NCBI GenBank assembly: GCA_046292345.1
Contig: JBKBRC010000004.1
Span: 43,432 to 107,431, forward strand
DNA length: 64,000 bases
Reading direction: 5' to 3'
Source: JBKBRC01 sp046292345
GTDB lineage: Bacteria; Bacteroidota; Rhodothermia; Rhodothermales; Rubricoccaceae
Made by a program: the position numbers and the translations under genes. Below the pieces are notes generated by a model, which ran no database searches, was not told the DNA's origin, and saw only the letters and a program-made list of their open reading frames with translations. This document shows, piece by piece, positions 1 through 8,942 of this stretch. Each line of letters begins with the position of its first letter. The stretch's first letter is position 1.

Positions 1-895
<895 letters not shown>

Positions 896-918
896 TGGGC
901 CGGCGGGTAGCGGAGCGA

Positions 919-927
919 GGAAGCATA
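919..927 (-). promoter_or_regulatory. Putative -7 element for the threonine aldolase gene
   Basis: TATGCTTCC on the minus strand, 23 bases from the start codon, resembles the Bacteroidota -7 consensus TAnnTTTG. It is part of a set of similar elements in this window. No clear -33 TTTG was found. Confidence 0.4.
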
Positions 928-966
928 CTCCTCACACGCGGGCCGCGCCGCGCGGCGGGTCGCGCC

Positions 967-975
967 TTTACTTTG
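967..975 (+). promoter_or_regulatory. Putative -7 element for thyA
   Basis: TTTACTTTG ends 23 bases before the thyA ATG. It is close to TAnnTTTG, with one spacer base fewer than ideal. Together with the minus-strand element at 919-927 it makes this a short divergent promoter region. Confidence 0.35.
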
Positions 976-998
976 AGGCAGACCTCTCCGCTGCTCCC

Positions 999-1937
999 AT
1001 GGCATCCGCGCCTCCAGGATCCGCAACCACGACCTCGGCCGAGCAGGCCTACCTGGACCTCGTCGCGCGCGTGCTCGAGCGCGGCGTGCGGCGCCCCAAC
1101 CGCACCGGCACCGATACGCTCTCGCTCTTCGGCGAATTCTACCGCGTGGACCTCGCCGAGGGCTTCCCGCTGCTCACCACCAAGCGGGTCAACTTCAACG
1201 CCATGTGGCGCGAGGTGCTCTGGTATCTCTCCGGCGAGGACCACATCCGCACCCTGCGCCGCCACACGCGCATCTGGGACGACTGGGCCGACGAGAACGG
1301 CGAGCTCGAGACCGCCTACGGCCGCTTCTGGCGCTACTATCCGCTGCCCGAGCCCGGCGCGCACGTCGGCGGCGAGGTGTGGGCCGACATCACGCACCCG
1401 GACGTGCGGCGCCTCGCGAGCACGCGCACGCTGGTCTTCGACCAGCTCGGCTACGTCGAGCGGATGCTCCGCACCGACCCCTACAGCCGGCGCCTCGTCG
1501 TCTCGGCCTGGCATCCCGCCAACGCCGCCGTGAGCCGCCTGCCGCCGTGCCACTACACGTTCTGCTTCAACGTCAGCCCGGACCCCGAGGGCGGGCCGCC
1601 GCGTCTCAACTGCCACCTCACGCAGCGCTCGGCCGACATCGCGCTCGGCGTGCCGTTCAACCTCGCCTGCTACGCGCTCCTGACGCAGGTGCTCGCCGAG
1701 GGCGCCGGCATGCAGCCCGGCACGTTCGCGCACTCGCTCGTGGACGCGCACGTGTACGTCAACCACATCGACGGTCTGCAGGAGCAGCTCAGGCGCACGC
1801 CCTATCCGCTGCCCCAGCTCCACTTCGCGCCCTGCCCGAGCGGCCGTCCGCGCATGCTCGACGAGTTGCGCTTCGAGGACGCGGAGCTTGTCGGCTACGA
1901 GCACCACCCGGCCATCCGCTTCCCCGTCGCCGTCTGA
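999..1937 (+). CDS. thyA: Thymidylate synthase
   Basis: Converts dUMP to dTMP using methylene-tetrahydrofolate. The 312-residue protein carries the N-terminal RPNRTGTDTLSLFG segment, the fold motif TTKRVNF, and the active-site Cys184 in LPPCHYTFCF. It also has QRSADIALGVPFN and the substrate-binding HVYVNHIDG. It is about 45 residues longer than the 264-residue E. coli enzyme because of an insert around residues 105-160 (after ENGELETAYGRFWR), as in longer bacterial ThyA proteins. Upstream in-frame ATG codons lie inside the divergent aldolase gene, so the start at 999 is chosen. folA follows after 8 bases, forming a thyA-folA operon that regenerates the folate ThyA oxidises. Confidence 0.96.
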   Translation: MASAPPGSATTTSAEQAYLDLVARVLERGVRRPNRTGTDTLSLFGEFYRVDLAEGFPLLTTKRVNFNAMWREVLWYLSGEDHIRTLRRHTRIWDDWADENGELETAYGRFWRYYPLPEPGAHVGGEVWADITHPDVRRLASTRTLVFDQLGYVERMLRTDPYSRRLVVSAWHPANAAVSRLPPCHYTFCFNVSPDPEGGPPRLNCHLTQRSADIALGVPFNLACYALLTQVLAEGAGMQPGTFAHSLVDAHVYVNHIDGLQEQLRRTPYPLPQLHFAPCPSGRPRMLDELRFEDAELVGYEHHPAIRFPVAV

Positions 1938-1945
1938 GCCTCCGC

Positions 1946-2509
1946 ATGCCCGCCGCCCCCGCCCCGCGTCCGGAAGTCGTCGTCATTGCGGCCCTCGCCG
2001 AGCGCGACCGCCTCATCGGCGACGGCCTGGACCTGCCGTGGCACCTCCCGCCGGACCTGCGGCGCTTCAAGCGCCTCACGACCGGGCACCCGCTCGTCAT
2101 GGGGCGGCGCACCTTCGAGGCGCTCGTGCACCAGTTCGGCGGGCCGCTGCCCGACCGGCCCAACGTGGTCCTCTCGCGCGCCGAAACGCTCCGCCTGCCC
2201 GGCGGCGCCGTCCACTTCCGCTCGCTCGCCGATGCCCTCGCGGCCTTCGCCGACGCCCCGCGCGTGTTCATCGGCGGCGGCGCGGCCGTCTACGCTGCGG
2301 CCCTGGCCGGCGAGCCGCCCCTCGCGCACCGCCTCGAGCTGACGCTCGTCGAGGGCGACTTCTCCGGCGACACCTACTTCCCGCCCTACGCGCACCTGCT
2401 CGCCGAGAACGGCGGGCCGTTCGCGCACGTCGGGACGGAGGCCTACGCGCCCGAGGCCGGCCGCCCGGGCTACCGCTTCGAGACGTACGCGCGTCCGCCG
2501 GCCATTTAA
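1946..2509 (+). CDS. folA: Dihydrofolate reductase
   Basis: NADPH-dependent reduction of dihydrofolate to tetrahydrofolate, downstream of and probably cotranscribed with thyA. The 187-residue sequence shows the DHFR pattern: VVVIAALAERDRLIGDGLDLPWHLPPDLRRFK, in which LPWHLPxDL is the active-site helix, then GHPLVMGRRTFEAL, the second nucleotide-binding segment RVFIGGGAAVY, and the C-terminal FSGDTYFP. The start is the ATG directly after the thyA stop. Length is slightly above the usual 160-170 residues. Confidence 0.95.
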   Translation: MPAAPAPRPEVVVIAALAERDRLIGDGLDLPWHLPPDLRRFKRLTTGHPLVMGRRTFEALVHQFGGPLPDRPNVVLSRAETLRLPGGAVHFRSLADALAAFADAPRVFIGGGAAVYAAALAGEPPLAHRLELTLVEGDFSGDTYFPPYAHLLAENGGPFAHVGTEAYAPEAGRPGYRFETYARPPAI

Positions 2510-2554
2510 GCGGGCGCCCGCCCGGGCGATACGGCGCGGACACGCCGCCGCGCC

Positions 2555-4345
2555 ATGTCCGGACTGCTCTGCGCGCTCGCCCGCGCCTTCAACCCTGCCG
2601 AGAACGGCATCCCTTCGGCCGAGCGCGCGCTGCGTGCGCTGCGCCTCGGTACGGCCATCAGCGCCGCACTCATCGTGCCGATGGGCCTGTCCCTGCATGC
2701 GTCCAGCGGGCAGGACCCGATGGCGCTCCGGATCGCCCTCTCGGTCGCCATGCTCGGCCTCCTGGGGGCGTCGTTCCGCGTAGCGTGGGTACGCCGCCGC
2801 GCGCGCCGGGTGCTCGAGTGGGGGCTGGTGTATCCGCTGCTCGTCTACTCGGCCTGGCTTGCCGGCACGCACCGCAGCGACCCGAACTACGTGTTCGGCT
2901 ACTTCTTCGTGTTCGTAGGAATCGCGCTCGTCTACGGGCTCTCGCTGCCCAGGCTGACGGCTTACGGGCGCTACCTGCTCTCCGGCACCGGCCTGTTCTG
3001 GGTCACGTGGCTCTGGGGCAGGGACTCGGCCGGGGCGGTCGAGGTCAACATGCCCTTCGTGATGCTGGCCGCCAGCACGACCGCGCTCATGCTCTTCCAT
3101 ACGATGGGCGTGGCCGGCATGCTCAAGCGCGAGCTCATCCGGGGCCGCTCGATGCTGGCCGAGGCCGAGACGCTGGCCGGCACGGGAAGCTGGGAGCTCG
3201 ACCTCCGCACAGGCGAGCGCGTCTGGTCGGAGGGGGCGCGGCGCCTGCTGGGCGTCCGTAGCGGCCCGCTGCCCTCGATCTCGGCCTTCGTGTCGCCTGA
3301 AGACGCGCGCCGCGTCGAAGCGGCGCGGCAGGCGCTGCTCGACGGCGCGCCGCTGGTAGACCTGACCCACAGGTGCACGCTCGCCGACGGCACGACGCGC
3401 CACGTGCGCATGCTCACCCGGCTCGGGCGCGACGCGGCGGGCCACCCGCGCCGCTTCTACGGCGCGTGCGTGGACGTGACCGAGGCGCTCGAGCGCGAGG
3501 CGGCGCTGCGCGATGCCCTCCGCAAGGCCGACGCCGCCCGCGTCGAGGCCGAGGAACTCGCGCGCATGAAGAGCGCCTTCCTGGCCAGCATGAGCCACGA
3601 GATCCGCACGCCGCTCACAAGCATCATCGGCTTCGCCCAGCTGCTCGGCGACGAGGTGCCCGAGGAGCACCGCGACCTCGTGGAGCCGATCGAGCACGCC
3701 GGGCGGCGCCTGCTCGACACGCTCAACTCCGTCCTGGACCTGGCGCGCCTCGAGGCCGGGCATACCGACGACCTCGCGTGCGAGCCGCTCGACGCCGCCG
3801 CCGAGGCGCGCGGCGTGGCCGCCATGCTCCAGCCGCAGGCTGCGGCGCGCGGCATCGCGCTCTTCGCCGACGCGCCGGCGCAGCCCGTGCCGGCTCTCGC
3901 CGACCGCGCCGCGCTCAGCCGCGTACTGATCAACCTGGCCGGCAACGCCATCAAGTTCACCGAGGCCGGGCACGTCGCGCTGCGTGTGCGCGCAGCCCGC
4001 CCCGAGGAGATGCCGCAGGGCGGGCCGGGCGTTGCCCTGGAGGTCGAGGACACCGGGTGCGGCATCCCGCCCGAGCTGCTCGCACGCGTGTTCGAGCCGT
4101 TCCAGCAGGCCTCCACGGGCTGGGCGCGCACGCACGAGGGCGCCGGACTGGGCCTGGCGATCACGCAGCGCCTCGTCGAGGCGATGGGGGGCGGCGTATC
4201 CGTGCAGAGCACCGCCGGTGTCGGGAGCACGTTCACGGTCGTGCTGCGCGCGCCGGAGGCCGGCGGAGACGGCGCCCCCCCGGCGGCGGCGTCCGCGGGT
4301 GCCATGATCGTCCGCGCGCGCGCAGACGCACCGGCGAGCGCCTGA
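2555..4345 (+). CDS. Membrane-anchored PAS sensor histidine kinase
   Basis: A 596-residue sensor kinase. Residues 1-190 hold about six hydrophobic membrane segments. Next come a PAS domain (about 205-315) and a short coiled linker. The HisKA domain has phospho-acceptor His348 in MSHEIRTPL, and the HATPase domain has an N box (LINLAGNAIKFTEAG), a G1 box (VEDTGCGIPPE), an F box (VFEPFQQ) and a G2 box (GAGLGLAITQ). No receiver domain is fused and no response regulator is adjacent, so the partner is unknown. It lies just upstream of the flgF operon but has its own reading unit. Its stop codon is inside a 16-bp tandem array (4331-4394). Confidence 0.88.
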   Translation: MSGLLCALARAFNPAENGIPSAERALRALRLGTAISAALIVPMGLSLHASSGQDPMALRIALSVAMLGLLGASFRVAWVRRRARRVLEWGLVYPLLVYSAWLAGTHRSDPNYVFGYFFVFVGIALVYGLSLPRLTAYGRYLLSGTGLFWVTWLWGRDSAGAVEVNMPFVMLAASTTALMLFHTMGVAGMLKRELIRGRSMLAEAETLAGTGSWELDLRTGERVWSEGARRLLGVRSGPLPSISAFVSPEDARRVEAARQALLDGAPLVDLTHRCTLADGTTRHVRMLTRLGRDAAGHPRRFYGACVDVTEALEREAALRDALRKADAARVEAEELARMKSAFLASMSHEIRTPLTSIIGFAQLLGDEVPEEHRDLVEPIEHAGRRLLDTLNSVLDLARLEAGHTDDLACEPLDAAAEARGVAAMLQPQAAARGIALFADAPAQPVPALADRAALSRVLINLAGNAIKFTEAGHVALRVRAARPEEMPQGGPGVALEVEDTGCGIPPELLARVFEPFQQASTGWARTHEGAGLGLAITQRLVEAMGGGVSVQSTAGVGSTFTVVLRAPEAGGDGAPPAAASAGAMIVRARADAPASA

Positions 4346-4394
4346 GCCGGCGAGCGCCCGAGCCGGCGAGCGCCCGAGCCGGCGAGCGCCCGAG
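4331..4394 (+). repeat. 16-bp tandem repeat, 4 copies, spanning the kinase stop codon
   Basis: Unit CCGGCGAGCGCCNGAG. The first copy (4331-4346) contains the TGA stop of the upstream kinase; the three later copies have CGA in place of TGA. It is one of many stop-codon arrays in the window. Confidence 0.9.
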
Positions 4395-4503
4395 CTGACG
4401 CGCGGCGTCAGGGGGCCCGGGACGGCACAAGGTGCCGGGGGTGGGGCGGAAAGACGTGCCGCAAGACGCCTCTCTGCGGGCTGCGACGCGCATGGCCGGT
4501 GCG

Positions 4504-4518
4504 TGGCAGGCCCTTTGC
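4504..4518 (+). promoter_or_regulatory. Sigma-54 type -24/-12 promoter of the flgF operon
   Basis: TGGCAGGCCCTTTGC fits the sigma-54 consensus TGGCACG-N4-TTGC, with the invariant GG and GC in the right 14-base register. Transcription would start near 4530, so the in-frame ATG at 4503 cannot be used and the flgF start must be 4554. A FlgR-like activator gene lies at 20877-22310. Confidence 0.75.
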
Positions 4519-4553
4519 CTTCGCGCTCGGGTACTTCGCCTGCCCCCGCGCCC

Positions 4554-5267
4554 ATGCTGCTGCGTCTCCGCAATGCCGCGGCCTCCATGGCCGACTTCGC
4601 GCGCCGCCAGGACCAGACGGCCAACAACCTCGCCAACGCCGCCACGGCCGGCTACCGCCGCGAGCGCGCCTTCACACGCGCCCTCGAGGCGCGCCTCGAC
4701 GCCGAGGGCGCACCGCGCACCGAGCGCCGCACGATCGCGCACGCCGACCTGCAGCCCGGCCCGCTCGACCAGACCGGCAACCCGCTCGACGTGGCGCTGG
4801 CCGGCGAGGGCTTCTTCGTCGTGGCCGGCGCCGACGGGGGCGCGCGCTACACGCGCGCCGGCGCCTTCACGCGCGACGCCGAGGGCACCCTCCGCACGCC
4901 GAACGGCCTGGCCGTCATCGGCGCCGATGAGCAGCCGATCACGCTCCCCCGAGGCGACGTGGCCATCGGCGTCACCGGGGAGATTTTCGTCGACGGCCAG
5001 CCGGTGGCGCGCCTGCGCGTGGTCACGTTCGACGACCCGGCCGTGCTGCAGCGCCTCGACCAGACCACGTTCACGGCTACCGTTCCCGCGCGCGACCTCG
5101 AGGCGCCCGACGTGCGCCAGGGCTTCGTGGAGGCCTCGAACGTCAACCCGATCCGCGAGATGACCGAGATGATCGCGCACTTCCGCCTGTTCGAGGCGCA
5201 GCAGAAGATGCTCCAGACCACCGACGCCGCGCTCGGCGAGGTCACGCGCACCCTCGGCCGCTTCTGA
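4554..5267 (+). CDS. flgF: Flagellar basal-body rod protein FlgF
   Basis: A proximal rod component exported through the flagellar type III apparatus. The 237-residue sequence opens with a rod/hook N-terminal domain (QDQTANNLANAATAGYRRE), has the central LDVALAGEGFFVV seen in FlgE/F/G proteins, and ends in the family C-terminal domain (QGFVEASNVNPIREMTEMI, then FRLFEAQQKML). FlgF rather than FlgG is inferred from its position directly before a better FlgG match and its lower similarity to FlgG. The start is placed at 4554 because the upstream in-frame ATG lies in the sigma-54 promoter. It is the first gene of the flgFGAHIJNKL operon. Confidence 0.9.
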   Translation: MLLRLRNAAASMADFARRQDQTANNLANAATAGYRRERAFTRALEARLDAEGAPRTERRTIAHADLQPGPLDQTGNPLDVALAGEGFFVVAGADGGARYTRAGAFTRDAEGTLRTPNGLAVIGADEQPITLPRGDVAIGVTGEIFVDGQPVARLRVVTFDDPAVLQRLDQTTFTATVPARDLEAPDVRQGFVEASNVNPIREMTEMIAHFRLFEAQQKMLQTTDAALGEVTRTLGRF

Positions 5268-5358
5268 TGCACCCGGCGCGGGCGCCGCGCAGGCAAAGAC
5301 CTGCCGCCCGCGCTGCTCGCCCACGGGTCTCTGCAGACGACCCCATCCCACCCCGCCC

Positions 5359-6135
5359 ATGCTCCGCGCCCTCCGCACCGCCGCCCTCGGCATGAAAGCT
5401 CAGCAGGCGAGCGTAGACAACACCGCGCACAACCTCGCCAACGCCAACACGACCGGCTTCAAACGCGCCTCGGTCGTGTTCCAGGACCTGCTCTACCAGA
5501 CCGTCCAGGCCGGCGGCGAGGGCGAGGGCCGGCCGGCCGCGATGCAGATGGGCCTCGGCGCGGCGCTCGTGGCGACGGCCCGCGCGCACCAGCAGGGCAG
5601 CCTGACGCAGACCGGCGCCGCGCTCGACCTCGCCATCTCCGGCGACGGCTTCTTCCAGGTCGCCCGCCCCGACGGCACGGTCGCGTATACGCGCGACGGC
5701 ACGTTCACGCTCGACGCCGAGGGCCGCGTCGTGACGCAGAGCGGCTTCGCGCTCGAGCCCGGCCTCGAGATCCCGCCCGGCACGCTCGAGATCCAGATCG
5801 CCGCCGACGGCGTCGTGCGCGTGCGCGTCCCCGGTACGACCGACCCCGTCGAGGTCGGGCAGCTCGAGCTGGCACGCTTCGTCAACCCGGGCGGCCTGCG
5901 CGCCGCCGGCGGCAACCTGTTCGAGCAGACTGAGGCCAGCGGCGAGCCCACGATTGCCCCCCCCGGCGAGGACGGCCTCGGGCTTGTTCGCCAGGGCTTC
6001 GTCGAAGCCTCCAACGTGGACGTGGTGCAGGAGATGGTGGACCTCATCACGGCGCAGCGCGCCTACGAGATGAACTCCAAGATGGTGACCACGGCCGAGG
6101 AGATGATGCAGATCGCCAACAACATCAAACGATGA
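5359..6135 (+). CDS. flgG: Flagellar distal rod protein FlgG
   Basis: The 258-residue distal rod protein. The N-terminus MLRALRTAALGMKAQQASVDNTAHNLANANTTGFKRA-type segment is the rod signature. ALDLAISGDGFFQV is the central FlgG motif. The C-terminal segment (FVEASNVDVVQEMVDLI, AQRAYEMNSKMV, EEMMQIANNIKR) is diagnostic of FlgG. Its stop overlaps the ATG of flgA in the form ATGA. The 3' end, from 6055, is repeated word for word after the 100-N gap at 6261-6341, so the downstream copy is an assembly overlap and not a second gene. Confidence 0.96.
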   Translation: MLRALRTAALGMKAQQASVDNTAHNLANANTTGFKRASVVFQDLLYQTVQAGGEGEGRPAAMQMGLGAALVATARAHQQGSLTQTGAALDLAISGDGFFQVARPDGTVAYTRDGTFTLDAEGRVVTQSGFALEPGLEIPPGTLEIQIAADGVVRVRVPGTTDPVEVGQLELARFVNPGGLRAAGGNLFEQTEASGEPTIAPPGEDGLGLVRQGFVEASNVDVVQEMVDLITAQRAYEMNSKMVTTAEEMMQIANNIKR

Positions 6136-6366
6136 GCCGCCTGGCAACGAGCCGCCTGGCNNNNNNNNNNNNNNNNNNNNNNNNNNNNNNNNNNNNNNNN
6201 NNNNNNNNNNNNNNNNNNNNNNNNNNNNNNNNNNNNNNNNNNNNNNNNNNNNNNNNNNNNCAGCGCGCCTACGAGATGAACTCCAAGATGGTGACCACGG
6301 CCGAGGAGATGATGCAGATCGCCAACAACATCAAACGATGAGCCGCCTGGCAACGAGCCGCCTGGC
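6055..6366. other. Scaffold gap of 100 N flanked by identical 106-bp sequence
   Basis: Bases 6055-6160 and 6261-6366 are identical and enclose exactly 100 N (6161-6260). The repeated text is the end of flgG and the start of flgA, ending in a 15-bp tandem repeat. The simplest reading is two contigs that overlap but were joined with a fixed-length spacer. The real locus would then be flgG followed directly by flgA, with an uncertain repeat copy number. Confidence 0.85.
6261..6341 (+). pseudogene. flgG: Duplicate 3' fragment of flgG (assembly overlap)
   Basis: Encodes QRAYEMNSKMVTTAEEMMQI onward to the same stop as flgG, identical in nucleotides to 6055-6135. It has no start codon of its own because the gap precedes it. 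It is most likely an unmerged contig end, not a biological duplication. Confidence 0.8.
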
Positions 6367-7075
6367 AACGAGCCGCCTGGCGCTGCTGGCGCTGCTCCTC
6401 GCGGCGCCGCACGCGGCGGGGCAGAGCAGCGCACGCGCAACGCCCGAGGCGGTCGTGGCGGCGGCGGCGCAGGCGGCGCTCGAGGTGCATTTCCCCGAGG
6501 CCGCGCCTCGCCTCGGGGTGCGCGTCGAGCGGCTCAGCCCGGCCCTGGCATCGGCGGTGGCCGCGGGGGAGGCGCTCGACGTGGCCTGGCCGGGCGCGGG
6601 CGTGCCGCGCGGGCTCACGCGCGTCACCGCGCGAGCGGCCGGCGCTCCGGCCGGATGGGCCCTGCTTCGCGTGGCCCACCGCGACACGGTGCTCGTGGCC
6701 CGGCGCGCCCTCGCCCGCGGTACGGCGCTCGCCCCCGAGGCCTTCGAGACGGCCGTCATGGAGACGACGGCGCTGCGCACGCCTCCGGCCGATCCGGCAG
6801 CACTCGCCGGCCCCGGTGCCGTGCTGCGCCGCGCGCTCCGCGCCGGCGACGTCCTGCGCGCGGCCGACGTGGCGCTCCCGCCCGAGGTCCCCGTCGGCGC
6901 GCCCGTGACGGTCCGCTACGTGCGGGGCGGCGTCGCGCTCGCTCTGGCGGGCCACGCCCGCGAAGCCGGCCGCACCGGCGATGCGATCCGCGTCTACAGC
7001 CGCGCCACCGGCGCTACCTACCGTGTCCGCCTCACCCGCCCCGACGAGGGCGAGTGGCTCGAAACCCTCCGCTGA
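6338..7075 (+). CDS. flgA: Flagellar P-ring assembly chaperone FlgA
   Basis: A periplasmic chaperone needed for FlgI P-ring assembly. The 245-residue protein has a signal peptide (about residues 1-29, ending PHAAGQ). Its N-terminal part, MSRLATSRLATSRLA, is encoded by an in-frame 15-bp tandem repeat. The C-terminal half carries an SAF-type domain: VLVARRALARGTALAPEAFE, GAVLRRALRAGDVLRAADV, GAPVTVRYVRGGVALALAGHARE and a final GATYRVRLTRPDEGEW. The ATG overlaps the flgG stop, and flgH follows after 5 bases. Repeat copy number, and hence signal-peptide length, is uncertain because of the neighbouring gap. Confidence 0.88.
   Translation: MSRLATSRLATSRLALLALLLAAPHAAGQSSARATPEAVVAAAAQAALEVHFPEAAPRLGVRVERLSPALASAVAAGEALDVAWPGAGVPRGLTRVTARAAGAPAGWALLRVAHRDTVLVARRALARGTALAPEAFETAVMETTALRTPPADPAALAGPGAVLRRALRAGDVLRAADVALPPEVPVGAPVTVRYVRGGVALALAGHAREAGRTGDAIRVYSRATGATYRVRLTRPDEGEWLETLR
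6340..6382 (+). repeat. 15-bp tandem repeat at the flgG stop / flgA start
   Basis: Unit GAGCCGCCTGGCAAC, 2.9 copies after the gap and about 1.8 before it. The unit is a multiple of 3, so copy-number change would lengthen or shorten the FlgA signal peptide by five residues (SRLAT) without a frameshift. Confidence 0.85.
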
Positions 7076-7080
7076 CCCCC

Positions 7081-7740
7081 ATGCGTCCGCTGCTCATGCC
7101 GCCGCCCGTGGCCGCCGCCCTCCGCGCGGCATGGCCTCTCGCCATTCTGCTGCTCGCGGCCGCGCCCGCCGCCGCGCAGTCGCTCTACGCCGACCCGCTC
7201 GCGCGCCGCGCGGGCGACCTGATCACGGTCGTGCTCGCTGAGCGGACCGCCGCGCAGCGCGGCAGCGCCTACGAGGACAACGCCAACGCCTCGGCCAGCG
7301 GGGCAGCCAGCCTCGGCACGCTCGGCGGCCGCTTCGGCGTCGACGCGCAGGTGGCGCAGGCGGCCGAGGCCCGCAACCGCACCGTGCAGTCCGACCTGCT
7401 CAGCGGCACCGTCACGGTCGTGGTGCAGGAGGTGGACGCTGCCGGCAACCTCGTCATCGCCGGCGAGCGCCTGCTCGACGTCAACGGCGTCAGCCATCGC
7501 CTGCGCGTGGCCGGGCTCGTTCGTCCCACCGACGTGCGCGCCGGCAACACGGTCTTCTCCTACCAGATCGCCAACGCGCAGGTGGACTACGTGCAGACCG
7601 GCGGCTTCCGCCGGCGCCTGTTCAACCCGGCCACACTTGTACGCGCCGGGCTCCTCGCCGTGGTCGCTGGCGCGGCCGTCTTCGGCGCGAGCCAGCTGGC
7701 GGGCGGCGCGCCCGCCGCTCCGGCTGCCGGCGGCGAATGA
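7081..7740 (+). CDS. flgH: Flagellar L-ring protein FlgH (no lipobox, extra C-terminal hydrophobic segment)
   Basis: Forms the outer-membrane L ring with FlgI. The 219-residue protein matches FlgH in SLYADPLARRAGDLITVVLAERT, VVVQEVDAAGNLVIAGERLLDVNG and VRPTDVRAGNTVFSYQIANAQVDY. Two features are unusual. The signal peptide ends PAAAQ with no cysteine, so it lacks the lipoprotein anchor normal for FlgH. A hydrophobic stretch (TLVRAGLLAVVAGAAVFGA, about residues 184-203) follows the ring domain near the C-terminus. The gene starts 5 bases after flgA. Confidence 0.92.
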   Translation: MRPLLMPPPVAAALRAAWPLAILLLAAAPAAAQSLYADPLARRAGDLITVVLAERTAAQRGSAYEDNANASASGAASLGTLGGRFGVDAQVAQAAEARNRTVQSDLLSGTVTVVVQEVDAAGNLVIAGERLLDVNGVSHRLRVAGLVRPTDVRAGNTVFSYQIANAQVDYVQTGGFRRRLFNPATLVRAGLLAVVAGAAVFGASQLAGGAPAAPAAGGE

Positions 7741-7781
7741 CCGGCTCCTCCCGATTCCTCTGCGCCCCGAGGCGCCCCGCC

Positions 7782-8897
7782 ATGCGTCCGCTCCTCTGCG
7801 TGCTGCTCGCGCTCGCCGCCGCGCCGCTCGCCCCGCCCCTCGCTGCGCAGCCGGCCCAGGCCAACGCGCGCCTCAAAGACCTCGTCGTGCTCGAGGGCGC
7901 TGCGCCGGTGCAGCTCACCGGCTACGGCCTCGTGGTGGGCCTCGACCGTACCGGGGACCGCGCCAGCGGGCGCTCCGGCTCGCCCCACACCGTGCAGAGC
8001 ATCGCCAACATGCTGCTGCGCTTCGGCATCGCCGTGGACCCGGCGCACGTGGCGGCGCGCAACACGGCCGCCGTCATGGTCACGGCCACGCTCGACCCGT
8101 TCGCCGGGCCGGGCGCCCGCGCCGACGTGACCGTCGCCTCGCTCGGCGACGCGCGCTCGCTCGCCGGCGGCGTGCTGCTCCAGACGCCCCTCGTGGACCC
8201 CGCCACCAACGCGGTCTACGTGATGGCCCAGGGCCCGGTCTCGACGGGTACGCTGCTGGCCTCCGCGGCGGGCTCGGGCGTGCGCACCGGCCCCACGAAT
8301 ACGGCCCGGGTGCCCGGCGGCGGGCTCGTCACGGCTGCGCCGCCGCTCGCGCTCGGCGGCGCGCAGGCCGGGCTGATCCTGCGCCAGCCCGACTTCACCA
8401 ACGCCGTCCGTGTAGCCGAGGCCGTCAACGGCGCTTTTCCGGGCGCCGCGCAGCCCGTCCATGCCGGGCTCGTGCGTGTCAACGTGCCCGAGGGCGGTCT
8501 GCCGGCCCTGATGGCGTCGCTCGAGGGCCTTTCGGTAGCCGTGGACGTGCCGGCGCGCGTCGTGATCAACGAGCGCACGGGCACGATCGTGGCCGGCGGC
8601 GACGTGCGTCTGGCCGAGGTCATGATCACGCACGGCGGCCTGACGATCGAGACGCAGGTGGATCCCGTGATCGCGCAACCGGCGCCGTTCGGGCGTGGCG
8701 AGACCGTGCGCGCCCGCGCCGGCGCGGCGCGCATCGATCAGCAGCCGGCGCGCAGCGTCGTCCTGCCACCCAACGCCGACGTGGCCGGCCTCGCCGCCGC
8801 GCTCAACGCGCTCGGCCTGACCGCGCGGGACATCGTCTCGGTCTTCCAGGCGCTCGACCGCGCAGGCGCGCTGCAAGGCGAGCTCGTCATCCTCTGA
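7782..8897 (+). CDS. flgI: Flagellar P-ring protein FlgI
   Basis: The periplasmic ring around the rod. The 371-residue protein begins with a signal peptide (MRPLLCVLLALAAAPLAPPL, cleaved near AAQ). It has the FlgI signature ARLKDLVVLEGAAPVQLTGYGLVVGLDRTGD, then SIANMLLRFGI, AAVMVTATLDPFAGPGARADVTVASLGDA and a C-terminal VASVFQAL-like helix (DIVSVFQALDRAGALQGELVIL). An alternative start at 7737 overlaps the flgH stop as ATGA and would add 15 residues before the signal peptide. The 7782 start gives the cleaner export signal. Confidence 0.95.
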   Translation: MRPLLCVLLALAAAPLAPPLAAQPAQANARLKDLVVLEGAAPVQLTGYGLVVGLDRTGDRASGRSGSPHTVQSIANMLLRFGIAVDPAHVAARNTAAVMVTATLDPFAGPGARADVTVASLGDARSLAGGVLLQTPLVDPATNAVYVMAQGPVSTGTLLASAAGSGVRTGPTNTARVPGGGLVTAAPPLALGGAQAGLILRQPDFTNAVRVAEAVNGAFPGAAQPVHAGLVRVNVPEGGLPALMASLEGLSVAVDVPARVVINERTGTIVAGGDVRLAEVMITHGGLTIETQVDPVIAQPAPFGRGETVRARAGAARIDQQPARSVVLPPNADVAGLAAALNALGLTARDIVSVFQALDRAGALQGELVIL

Positions 8898-8942
8898 TGC
8901 CGCGTCACGAGTGCCCGTCCCACGCCGCGTTCAGCGCTCGCC

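Noticed and set aside
1895..4645. Long minus-strand open frame of 916 codons antisense to folA and the histidine kinase
   Set aside because: High-GC codon bias keeps antisense frames open; the translation is Arg/Gly/His-rich with no motif, while the plus strand has clear DHFR and kinase motifs.
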